Assembly: GCA_020353515.1 (NCBI GenBank)
Contig: CP070695.1
Location: 4,394,823 to 4,458,822 of the forward strand
Direction of reading: 5' to 3'
DNA: 64,000 nt
Source of the DNA: Candidatus Heimdallarchaeota archaeon
GTDB lineage: Archaea > Asgardarchaeota > Heimdallarchaeia > Hodarchaeales > Hodarchaeaceae
The first letter of the stretch is position 1. Each line of letters opens with the position of its first letter. The notes below the pieces were generated by a model. It did not search any database and was not told where the DNA came from. It worked only from the letters and a program-made list of their open reading frames with translations. The position numbers and the translations under genes are program-made. Shown here in pieces: positions 32,231 to 40,455 of this stretch.

Positions 32231-33436
32231 TTATCTAGTATTTCTCATTACCCACGAAGAAAGCCATTTCTGAGCTAGAAGGTGCTGTGATTTATCATTT
32301 TTGTGTACACAGGTGACTAAACCTGGTTCAGATCGGCCAGGATGAATAAGCATTGCATAAATACACGAATTACAAGAGATACATTCCGTTGTGTGTCCAC
32401 CTCGACCTTCTAACCAGCGATTAGGTAAATCTGGTTCACGGATGAGCGGACGTGATAATGCAATGAAATCTACCTTACCTTCTCTAATTATCTCTTCTAA
32501 TCGTTCAATATCTCGATTTCCACCTACTAAGATGACAGGTACTCTTAGATTGAGTTTTTTAGCGTACTTTAAAAAATAACTCTGCTTCTCAAGAACTTTG
32601 ATGTTTGTGTGGGATTCTGGTGCTGGAACAGGTCGGAAACCAAGTTCGGATTCACTTCTGAACAGACATTCCCACATCCCTCCACTTACTTCAATTGCAT
32701 CAACACCTGATTGTTCGATCTCTTGCGCCAATTCAGGAAAATTGTCAATATCGACTCCTCCGTCAATGTAATCTGTACAGTTCATTTTGATCAGAATGGG
32801 AAAATCACCAACAGATTCTCTGGCTTTGTACACAATCTCATGAATAATTCTCACTCTATTGGGAATTGAACCTCCATAAACGTCGTTTCGACGATTCGTA
32901 TAAGGTGAAAGAAAGCGACTCAACAATCCGCCGTGCGCTGCATGGAGTTGAACACCATCAAAACCAACGCTTTTCATATCAACAATAGCTTCTACAAAGC
33001 ATTCGATGATATCATCAATCTCTTCCAACGTGAGCGGTTTTACCTTTCTTTTTGAGTGGGGGGAATCAACCACAGAGGGTCTAGCTGAGAGATTCCCGTT
33101 TTCGAGTTGGGCTATTATTTTACATTCTTGGTTTGATTTGTGTACAATATGAGGCATTCGTTCAATTTCATGAACCCTTAAGTCAATATAATTGACTATC
33201 CACTTTTTTGAACCATTCCTCACTGCTTGTTCTTGAAAAACTGGGAATCCCCCCGAAATAATTAAACCAATTCCCCCAAGAGCAATTTTTCTGTAGAGAT
33301 TTAAAACCTCGTTTGTCATTCTACGCTTTTTCAAGATAGATGGATCCCATGTCGCTGAACGAACCAAACGGTTACGTAAGGTCAAATTGCCTATCTTTCC
33401 TTTTGAAAAAATTCTATAATTAACTCTTCTCATCAA
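32231..33436 (-). CDS. NADH:flavin oxidoreductase, Old Yellow Enzyme family
   Basis: This 401-residue TIM-barrel flavoprotein shows the family motifs 'GNLTLRNRLVRSATWDP', 'GFDGVQLHAAHGGLLSRFLSPYTNRRNDVYGGS', 'VDAIEVSGGMWE' and 'DFIALSRPLIREPDLPNRW'. The C-terminal Cys set in 'ECISCNSCIYAM' and 'GLVTC' resembles the 4Fe-4S site of 2,4-dienoyl-CoA reductase-like members. The extra FAD/NAD domains of the long dienoyl-CoA reductases are absent, so this is the short form. It reduces activated double bonds using FMN. It stands on the minus strand about 90 bp upstream of the DinB gene, possibly the first gene of a detoxification operon. Confidence 0.85.
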   Translation of the reverse strand: MMRRVNYRIFSKGKIGNLTLRNRLVRSATWDPSILKKRRMTNEVLNLYRKIALGGIGLIISGGFPVFQEQAVRNGSKKWIVNYIDLRVHEIERMPHIVHKSNQECKIIAQLENGNLSARPSVVDSPHSKRKVKPLTLEEIDDIIECFVEAIVDMKSVGFDGVQLHAAHGGLLSRFLSPYTNRRNDVYGGSIPNRVRIIHEIVYKARESVGDFPILIKMNCTDYIDGGVDIDNFPELAQEIEQSGVDAIEVSGGMWECLFRSESELGFRPVPAPESHTNIKVLEKQSYFLKYAKKLNLRVPVILVGGNRDIERLEEIIREGKVDFIALSRPLIREPDLPNRWLEGRGGHTTECISCNSCIYAMLIHPGRSEPGLVTCVHKNDKSQHLLAQKWLSSWVMRNTR

Positions 33437-33535
33437 AAACCCCTGAAAATATAATTTTGAATGCTGAGAGAAAACCCCGAGTTTTTAAAATACCCCTACT
33501 AGGCATAAGTAGAAAGGAAGAAGTTTTTATGATAA

Positions 33536-33784
33536 GAGAGTTTTCCTGAATCCGTAAAGATTACTATTTCAGATAATGGTTCAGGAATTGAGGAAAAAAA
33601 TTTAGAACTTATTTTTAACCAATTTGTTACATTTCCTACCAGTTATCGTAAGGCAGGAACAGGGATTGGTCTCTATTTATCTCGAAAAATCGTTGAAGCC
33701 CATGGAGGTACTATTATCGCTAAAAGTGAAGGATTAGGTAAGGGTTCCAACTTCATCATTGAGATTCCCAGACTTAAAGAATAA
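33536..33784 (+). pseudogene. Histidine kinase ATPase-domain remnant
   Basis: An open frame of 82 codons without a start codon encodes the C-terminal part of a histidine kinase HATPase domain: 'ITISDNGSGIEEKNLELIF' (G1 box), 'NQFVTFP' (F-box region), 'AGTGIGLYLSRKIVEAHGGTI' (G2 box) and a final 'SNFIIEIPRLKE' before TAA. The sensor, dimerisation and N-box regions are missing, and an in-frame stop lies directly upstream. It is therefore a truncated gene or the 3' scar of a deletion. It explains most of the 33437-33857 gap. Confidence 0.7.
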
Positions 33785-33857
33785 CTGCAAATACTTAATA
33801 TCTTAGAATAAGGGAAAATTTAACATTAAAAAAGGGGAAAAAAAGGATTTTCCTTGT

Positions 33858-34337
33858 TTATGAAATAAGGATGTTTCCAATTTCTGTTCCTATCTCCTGA
33901 AAGGAAGGTTCAACATTAGATTCGAGCGGTCCTTCTCTCCCATAAACAATAGCGGATTGCCGAGGTTTAATGATAGTTATTCCCATCTTTTTCATTTTTG
34001 CCTCAATCCTTCTAGCAGCACTATTCTCAAGAATGAACCACCTTTTCTTATTTAATCGTGAGTGGTTTCGAGTGTCAAAACTGAAGCCTTTCATACGATT
34101 TAAATTCACAGATTCAAGTGTCTTCAAAAAAACCTTCATAGCTTTAGATAATCCGATCATGTGAGTTGGCCCTCCAATAGCAAGGAAGTCATATTTAGCT
34201 ATTTGATTGATATCAATCTCATCAATACTCAGGCATTCAGTTGCAACACCAGATTCTTCAATTCCAGTAGCTAGACTTATAGCGACATCCTTAGTATTCC
34301 CAAAGAGAGAATGATATAATATTAACGCACGTACCAT
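33858..34337 (-). CDS. Flavodoxin-domain protein
   Basis: About 159 residues. The FMN phosphate loop is 'LYHSLFGNTKDVA' (near residue 6-18) and 'LAIGGPTHMIGLS' is the second FMN contact. The rest follows the flavodoxin fold with a basic C-terminal half. It carries electrons or has a menaquinone-type protoporphyrinogen-like role. I chose ATG 34337, which has GGTGA five bases upstream, instead of the GTG at 34346. It is the last gene of a four-gene operon with a membrane protein, an Fe-S flavoprotein and a TetR regulator, so the operon appears to be a redox stress module. Confidence 0.75.
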   Translation of the reverse strand: MVRALILYHSLFGNTKDVAISLATGIEESGVATECLSIDEIDINQIAKYDFLAIGGPTHMIGLSKAMKVFLKTLESVNLNRMKGFSFDTRNHSRLNKKRWFILENSAARRIEAKMKKMGITIIKPRQSAIVYGREGPLESNVEPSFQEIGTEIGNILIS

Positions 34338-34352
34338 TACTATCACCTTTAT

Positions 34353-35051
34353 TTAAGTAACCAGACTTTGTTTCTCCGATTTACCAATGGTTTGTCCTGT
34401 CCTTTTCCTATTTCGAATCTCTTGGAAAATTATCACTAGGAGAGATCCAAATGACAAAGGGGAAAATATACACACCCAAATTAAGCTCCAAGCTCTCGCG
34501 TGGAATGGTAGTCCAATCAACAAACCGAATAATACGATCCAGTGGAAAAAATAGAGGAAAAATACATTTTTTTCTTTTTGAGGATACAGTGGCCAATTAA
34601 TAAACCAGAAGAGGAACTCAATTACCCATAAAAAGCCAAGGATAAGTAGTAAGAGAAGACAGAATACTGATTGTTGAATTACAACCACACTATGCAAGAA
34701 GGTTATCCCTAATACAATTGTGAAAATTCCACTGTGGAAAATCAGACTGGAAGTATAATATCTGATAAAAAGTTGGGAAAGAGTATTTGATATTAATCCG
34801 AATCTATTGATTACAAAAAAGAAGTAATTAACCAATATCGGAATCTCCGAGAGAATGAATAGTGGGAAAATGATTCGTCCAAGCTCACGGCCTTCAAGGG
34901 GGATAAAAAAAGGTAGGAAATATCCACCGAGTAATACTAGAGCTAATAGAATCACTAAACTTATGAGAACTACATTCTTCATGGAATCAATTATTTTTAT
35001 ATTTACAGAATCGTTTATATTGTACATTTTTTTCATCCTTGCGATTTTCAA
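34353..35051 (-). CDS. Multi-pass membrane protein of unknown function, 232 aa
   Basis: This protein has about six hydrophobic helices (near 25-52, 60-82, 95-118, 122-148, 165-182 and 185-205), a basic C-terminal tail and no recognised motif. Its start overlaps the stop of the Fe-S flavoprotein gene by 4 bp, and the flavodoxin gene follows 15 bp after its end, so all are co-translated. Context suggests a membrane partner for flavin-dependent electron transfer, but no redox ligands are visible in the helices. Confidence 0.65.
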   Translation of the reverse strand: MKIARMKKMYNINDSVNIKIIDSMKNVVLISLVILLALVLLGGYFLPFFIPLEGRELGRIIFPLFILSEIPILVNYFFFVINRFGLISNTLSQLFIRYYTSSLIFHSGIFTIVLGITFLHSVVVIQQSVFCLLLLLILGFLWVIEFLFWFINWPLYPQKEKNVFFLYFFHWIVLFGLLIGLPFHARAWSLIWVCIFSPLSFGSLLVIIFQEIRNRKRTGQTIGKSEKQSLVT

Positions 35052-35815
35052 CTATAAAAATTCAAGATAATTCTCCCCATTAGGCTGGCGAGGATTTTTT
35101 TCATCCAATTAGTGTTTGTGTCAAAAAAAAACTTCTGTTTAGGGTTGGAAAACCCACTATCTGCCCAATAGGCATAATCCAAAGTCCCCCTGTCGGTAGG
35201 GTCGCTGTTTGCACTCTGCTGGACTTTAAATACAGCTAAAGATAGTAAAGACGGCGATCTGAACTGTTGTCTATCAATAGCAGTAAAAAGCTTCTTAGCT
35301 GCTTTTTTAATTTGCTTGTGATCTTTTTTTAAATCAGGTGGCCCTTTAACAGTCGGAATTTTCAATCCTAATGAACCAACATGATGAAAACCCCAAGCAA
35401 ATGTAGCTGCCCCAAGTGTATCTCGAGCATGTTTGTTACCTGCTGAATGGGCTGTCGTAATGATGAAGGAACATTTCTCGAAAAAAGCAGGACGATGTGT
35501 CAAATGCGCCATACGATCAATTAATGTTTTCATTTCTCCTGAAACATCAGATATATAGACAGGACTTGCAAAAATAACTCCATCTGCTCTTTTTATATTC
35601 TCTACAATCGATAAAACGTCATCTTTTCTTGGACATGAGGATTCTCCTTCATCAAAACAAGTACGACATCCTAAGCAAAACTTCAAGTTATAATCTCGAA
35701 GAAACAGGAACTCCGCATTCACTTGGCCGAGTTTTTTCATTGCCTGAATCATAGCAAAACTGGTATGATAGGTATTTCCGTTCTTTCTAGCACCTAGAAT
35801 AATTAAAATTTCCAT
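35048..35815 (-). CDS. Iron-sulfur flavoprotein / NADPH-dependent FMN reductase-like
   Basis: This 255-residue protein has a flavodoxin-like fold with the FMN loop 'LGARKNGNTYHTSFAM' and the compact Cys motif 'FCLGCRTCFDEGESSCPRKDD', which binds a 4Fe-4S cluster in archaeal iron-sulfur flavoproteins (Isf). 'GVIFASPVYISDVSGEMKTLIDR' is the typical FMN-ring contact. It transfers electrons from ferredoxin or NAD(P)H to small acceptors such as oxygen or peroxide. It follows the TetR gene by 38 bp and overlaps the membrane protein gene by 4 bp, as part of the redox operon. Confidence 0.8.
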   Translation of the reverse strand: MEILIILGARKNGNTYHTSFAMIQAMKKLGQVNAEFLFLRDYNLKFCLGCRTCFDEGESSCPRKDDVLSIVENIKRADGVIFASPVYISDVSGEMKTLIDRMAHLTHRPAFFEKCSFIITTAHSAGNKHARDTLGAATFAWGFHHVGSLGLKIPTVKGPPDLKKDHKQIKKAAKKLFTAIDRQQFRSPSLLSLAVFKVQQSANSDPTDRGTLDYAYWADSGFSNPKQKFFFDTNTNWMKKILASLMGRIILNFYS

Positions 35816-35853
35816 TTTGTTCCAGCCTAGTCAAAAAGGCTAGAATACAGTAT

Positions 35854-36513
35854 CTAATCAAAATAATGCTTCAATCCCTTATCGATGATGGTGAATAGAA
35901 CATCTAAATATTCCCGAGCTCCTCTTACTAACAATACTCTGATAGCAGAATCAAGAGTACTAAGAGCCATTATAACAGAAAATGGATCTAATTTTGTCGA
36001 AACACCAGCATTTTTCATTGTTTCCAAAATAACGTCTCTCATAAGTTTCTCAATCTTCAATTGATAGTACCTAAGCTCTTTTTCACTTTCAGTTAAAAGC
36101 TGATTCGTCTCTTCCTTCTTAATCATTCTTTCGATAGCTAAACCTAATCTGCTAGGATCAAAAAAAGCTGCATAATCAGGATATTCATCAAGGAAGATAA
36201 CATAGGCATCTCCAAGAGATCGTAGTTCAAATTTGATATCAGGTTGATTTAAGGTGCTCTCAAATGTATGAAAAAGTTTCTCGAAAACTATAGCTGCAAC
36301 AGCGACAAAAAGATCATCCTTGGACTCAAAATAGTTGTAAATGGTTGCCTTACTATACCCCGCTTCATCAGCAATCTTATCAACCATGGTTTGCGAGTAT
36401 CCTTGACTTATAAAGAATTTTTCTGCGATTTTAATGATAGTATCTCGACGATATTTCCGTTCTCGTTCCAACCTTCGTTTTTTAGGAGAAATCGGTTTGT
36501 CATTAGAGCTCAT
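35854..36513 (-). CDS. TetR-family transcriptional regulator
   Basis: About 219 residues. The N-terminal helix-turn-helix is clear ('ILKIAEKFFISQGYSQTMVDKIADEAGYSKATIYNYFESKDDLF' pattern, about residues 30-75 of the long ORF), followed by an all-helical ligand domain. I chose ATG 36513, with GGAG seven bases upstream, instead of the ORF start at 36540. It leads an operon with the Fe-S flavoprotein, membrane protein and flavodoxin, and likely represses it. A perfect inverted repeat at 36562-36580, just upstream of the start, is a good operator candidate. Confidence 0.85.
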   Translation of the reverse strand: MSSNDKPISPKKRRLERERKYRRDTIIKIAEKFFISQGYSQTMVDKIADEAGYSKATIYNYFESKDDLFVAVAAIVFEKLFHTFESTLNQPDIKFELRSLGDAYVIFLDEYPDYAAFFDPSRLGLAIERMIKKEETNQLLTESEKELRYYQLKIEKLMRDVILETMKNAGVSTKLDPFSVIMALSTLDSAIRVLLVRGAREYLDVLFTIIDKGLKHYFD

Positions 36514-36561
36514 AACTCTTCTCCATGAGATTGAATACATAGGCTTATTAAGATATTGTAC

Positions 36562-36580
36562 TCAAGTCTAATTGACTTGA
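36562..36580. promoter_or_regulatory. TetR operator candidate: perfect 7-bp inverted repeat
   Basis: TCAAGTC-TAATT-GACTTGA has perfect 7-bp arms with a 5-bp spacer and lies about 50 bp upstream of the TetR start codon. A further palindrome, ACTCGAGT, is at 36595-36602, and the TTGACT half-site occurs again there, so two repressor dimers could bind. Confidence 0.5.
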
Positions 36581-36686
36581 TTATAGTTAATTTGACTCGA
36601 GTATAAATATGTTCTTTTCTAGGCCTATTGAATTTTCAGTCTTCAGGACATTTCTGCAAAAGAAGTATCCCAACTAAACAACATAT

Positions 36687-39600
36687 CTATTTCTCATTAA
36701 TTCTTTGCTGTACTTTTCTAAATATCAGAGTTATGAGAATAGTTGAGAGAATGATTGAAAACGTCCAACTTGGGGTTGCACTAATTGTAGGAATCTCTCC
36801 AAATTCTGTAGTAATTGAAGATGTCCAAGTTGAGGGTAGGTTCCTAGATTCTGAAAAAATTGAAGATGTCGTGCTTTGGAATGTACTAGGTGATGTTGTT
36901 TCAATTAAATTATGAATTGTAAATATACCGTCTGATTGGTCTTCTTCTACAATCCCTTGAGAACAGCTAGCAACAACTTCAATCCTATAGCTGCCACCAT
37001 TTAATACCTGTGTTGTATCCCAATAATAACTAGTTGTTGTCAAGTCCGAAGCTATTCCAATCCAATTATTTCCTCCATCGTCAGTATAATAAATTGCATA
37101 CATGATTGAATGACCCCACGAATCCGTACTAGCTGTCCATTGGATAGTAACAGAAGTGCTAAGGATTTCGCCACCATTTGGGTACAAAATAGTCGGTTTA
37201 GAGATAGTATGATTTTCAAGTGGGCTATTAGGAGATGCTAGAGGATAGGGATCTGTGTTACCAGCACTCCCTTCTATTCCATATGGAATATCTACAATTC
37301 CATCTCTATTATTATCTGGCCTTACCCAATCCCTCCAGTAATTACGATGGAAAATATTATTGGTCCCATCATCACAAGCCTGTGAGGAACCATCATTTCT
37401 GACAAAATCATTCTTTGTGATGATATTATCTCTTGATAACGAGTGTAAACAAATTGCATATTCATAGTTGTCATAAACGAGATTGTTTGATATTGTATTA
37501 TTTGCTGAATTCACAGAAATGCCATATTTGGAATTATCGTAGACATGGTTACCTAAGAGAGTATTTTCATTGACCAAGAATTCTAATTCAATACCTTGGT
37601 CATTATTCCTAATAACATTATTGATTATCTGATTGTAATTAACGGAGGAGCCCGCAAAACCCAAACGAATGCCGTACCAACCATTGTTTTTGATAGTATT
37701 ATTCAAAATAGTAATGCCTTCGACATCAGCTGACAACCAAATGCCCTCCTCTTGGTGATTGAAGATAATATTACCTGTAATAATAATATCATTAGTAGAA
37801 TAAAACAATTCAATTCCATTTTTACTTTCACAAATTTTATTGTTTTCAATTATTCCATGTGTAACATTATAGAGGTAGATAGAAGAATGGTCTCCATTCT
37901 TTCCATTTAGAAGATTGTTATTAATATGGAAGTACATATTTGTATTTCTAATGTCTATCAGGTTAATTGTAGCATCAGTAATGTTATAATGCTCAATTCT
38001 GAATGGATTACTTGGTGTACCATCGCCATGAAAGCCTAATGTTATAAAATCATCATTACTATCGATCAAAATCGGATCGTGCTCAATATAAGCCATTATG
38101 TTTGGATCAACACAAGGATTTGGATCGATATTGCCAGTCAAACCGTCTATCGGATAGGGTTGGTCTACAATTGAGTTTTTATCGTCATCTGGGATTGTCC
38201 AGTCACTCCAATAATTGTAATTGAACACGTTCCCAATTCCATTATCGAACCCCTGGTAGGTACCATAATTGTTCTCTATGTATTTATTCCACATTACTGT
38301 GTTGTTATAAGCGTTTTCTATGTATAAACCATAATTTATGTTCTGAACTATAGTATTACCAGTCACAATATTCTCATAAGATGAACCATATAACCTAATA
38401 CCATGCATATTATTGTTAGAGATAATGTTATCAGAGATATAGTTCTCAGAACAGGGATTTTCCACAGTACCTGACAATAAAATTCCACCAAAATTATTGT
38501 TAGTGATTGAATTATTGAGTAGGGTATTATTGGTTGAACCTGTTAACCAAAAACCAATACCCCCGCTATTATAGATAGTATTATGAGTCACAATGTTGCT
38601 TTTTGCATTTCTAAAAGTGGTTCCATTCCTAGTATTACGAATAATATTGTTTGTAATTGTACAATGAGTGACATTTTCAAGACAAATACCATTATTGGCT
38701 TCAGTCAGACCATTAAGCAAGTTATTAATGATAGTAAAATATACTGTAGTATTTCGTATGGATAACAAAGAAGTTGAGGCATTACTAATGCTATAACCAT
38801 TGATTATAAACGGGTTACCAAGTGTACCATTTCCAGGAAAGCCTAATGTTGCAAAATCACCATCACCATCAATGGATATTGGATCGTGGATTTTATACAT
38901 AACTTTACCTGGTTCTACCAGAGGATGGAGATCAAAATTCATTGCTGATCCATCAATTGGATAGGCTATATCAAAAATACCGTTATCATCAGAATCAGGA
39001 TTGGATGACCAATCTGACCAGTAATTATAATCGAAAACATTTTGAAAACCACTATCATAAGCCTGTGTATTGTTATTCCTGTTTTGTATGAATTCATTAA
39101 GTTCTATGCGATTATTTTCTGCAGAAGTATCTAACATTAGCCCATAATTAATATTTTTTAGACAATAATTTCTTAACAATCGATTATCATTGTTGGGGCC
39201 GCTAGCCCCTCCAACCAAAGCAATTCCGATAGAGTTATTCTTAAGAAAATTATTTTCTAACGTATTATTGCTACCACCATCAAGCCAAATGCCGTTTAAA
39301 CCATTATTTTCACAGATATTATTAATTAATGAGTTATTACAGCTGCAAATTGGATAATTTCCGAATATCTCAATCCCATCCTCACTATTATTAGAACAGA
39401 TATTGTTTACTAACTCATTCAAGTCACTTTGTATCAAGATGATTCCTCTACTGTTGTAACTGATGATATTGCTGGAAAGGGTATTATTATTGGCTGTTGA
39501 CAATCTAATGCCCTCGTTATAGTTTCTTTCAATAACATTGTCTGAGATGGTGTTATGACTTGAAGAAGAGAGCTCAATTCCAATACCACTATCCCTGATT

Positions 39601-40238
39601 TCATTTTGTGTAATGTTATTACTATGAGTCGAAGAACTTAGGTATATGCCTTGATACTCATAATAAATTGTGTTACCAGAAATAATATTTTGATTGGCTG
39701 ATGAATAGAGATAAATGCCTGCTTCATTGTTGTGGAGAGTATTGTTTGCGATGGTTACATGATTTGTGAAAGAAACAAGACTAATAGCATTCCAAGAGGC
39801 ATAAATAGTATTGTAGATAATAATCCCATGTGTAACGTTGGAAAGAGATATTCCATCATGGCTCCAACTCATGTCTTGAAGGAAGTTGTTACTGATTTGG
39901 AAATACACATCAGTATTCATTATCTTAATTAGATCAATCGTAGAATTAATAATTTGGTATCCGTCAATTAAATAGGGTTTTAAATACGTTCCATCTCGCG
40001 TACCAGCTAAATCCCAGCCCTCATTTGCAGCTTGGACGTGAAAATCACTATTTCCATCTATGAAAATAGGGTAATGATCTTGATAATGAATTGAAGATAT
40101 ATCTTGATGAGGGATATTGGAATTGAATTTATGTGAATTCAGGGAGTTTTGGATGTTCAGTTCAAATTTATGAAATGTGAGAAAAAGGGTTACAGTCAGG
40201 AACAACAGTATTATGGAATTTGATCCCAAAAGTTTCAC
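36687..40238 (-). CDS. Large secreted three-module parallel beta-helix (NosD-like) surface protein
   Basis: This 1183-residue protein has a signal peptide (residues 5-25), then three related modules each beginning with an acidic 'PI-x-IDG-D-DF' segment and ending in 'NYWSDW...D.NGI.D.PYPIDG' linkers. The module bodies are runs of about 22-residue right-handed beta-helix repeats rich in Asn and Ile ('NNTISNNLVYDNYEY' type). An Ig-like domain near 1020-1100, a Ser/Thr-rich linker (1105-1150) and a C-terminal membrane helix with a basic tail follow. Such proteins bind carbohydrates or sit on the cell surface. The same opening module is in the truncated gene at the left edge. Confidence 0.8.
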   Translation of the reverse strand: MKLLGSNSIILLFLTVTLFLTFHKFELNIQNSLNSHKFNSNIPHQDISSIHYQDHYPIFIDGNSDFHVQAANEGWDLAGTRDGTYLKPYLIDGYQIINSTIDLIKIMNTDVYFQISNNFLQDMSWSHDGISLSNVTHGIIIYNTIYASWNAISLVSFTNHVTIANNTLHNNEAGIYLYSSANQNIISGNTIYYEYQGIYLSSSTHSNNITQNEIRDSGIGIELSSSSHNTISDNVIERNYNEGIRLSTANNNTLSSNIISYNSRGIILIQSDLNELVNNICSNNSEDGIEIFGNYPICSCNNSLINNICENNGLNGIWLDGGSNNTLENNFLKNNSIGIALVGGASGPNNDNRLLRNYCLKNINYGLMLDTSAENNRIELNEFIQNRNNNTQAYDSGFQNVFDYNYWSDWSSNPDSDDNGIFDIAYPIDGSAMNFDLHPLVEPGKVMYKIHDPISIDGDGDFATLGFPGNGTLGNPFIINGYSISNASTSLLSIRNTTVYFTIINNLLNGLTEANNGICLENVTHCTITNNIIRNTRNGTTFRNAKSNIVTHNTIYNSGGIGFWLTGSTNNTLLNNSITNNNFGGILLSGTVENPCSENYISDNIISNNNMHGIRLYGSSYENIVTGNTIVQNINYGLYIENAYNNTVMWNKYIENNYGTYQGFDNGIGNVFNYNYWSDWTIPDDDKNSIVDQPYPIDGLTGNIDPNPCVDPNIMAYIEHDPILIDSNDDFITLGFHGDGTPSNPFRIEHYNITDATINLIDIRNTNMYFHINNNLLNGKNGDHSSIYLYNVTHGIIENNKICESKNGIELFYSTNDIIITGNIIFNHQEEGIWLSADVEGITILNNTIKNNGWYGIRLGFAGSSVNYNQIINNVIRNNDQGIELEFLVNENTLLGNHVYDNSKYGISVNSANNTISNNLVYDNYEYAICLHSLSRDNIITKNDFVRNDGSSQACDDGTNNIFHRNYWRDWVRPDNNRDGIVDIPYGIEGSAGNTDPYPLASPNSPLENHTISKPTILYPNGGEILSTSVTIQWTASTDSWGHSIMYAIYYTDDGGNNWIGIASDLTTTSYYWDTTQVLNGGSYRIEVVASCSQGIVEEDQSDGIFTIHNLIETTSPSTFQSTTSSIFSESRNLPSTWTSSITTEFGEIPTISATPSWTFSIILSTILITLIFRKVQQRINEK

Positions 40239-40455
40239 TTTTCCATACCCTCTTCGATATTCCTCATTTTTAATTAGAAAGTCAGTTAATAAGGATTTTC
40301 ATATCTGGATCTACAACTGAATTCATCTCTATTTCCATTTTCCCAATATATCCCAAAGATCTTAAAAAGGATTTATGACATTGAATTTTCTAATTCATTT
40401 TAGATTCAATATTTAGAAATCTGTAAATCTCTCTACAAGGATATCGGGAAAAAAA

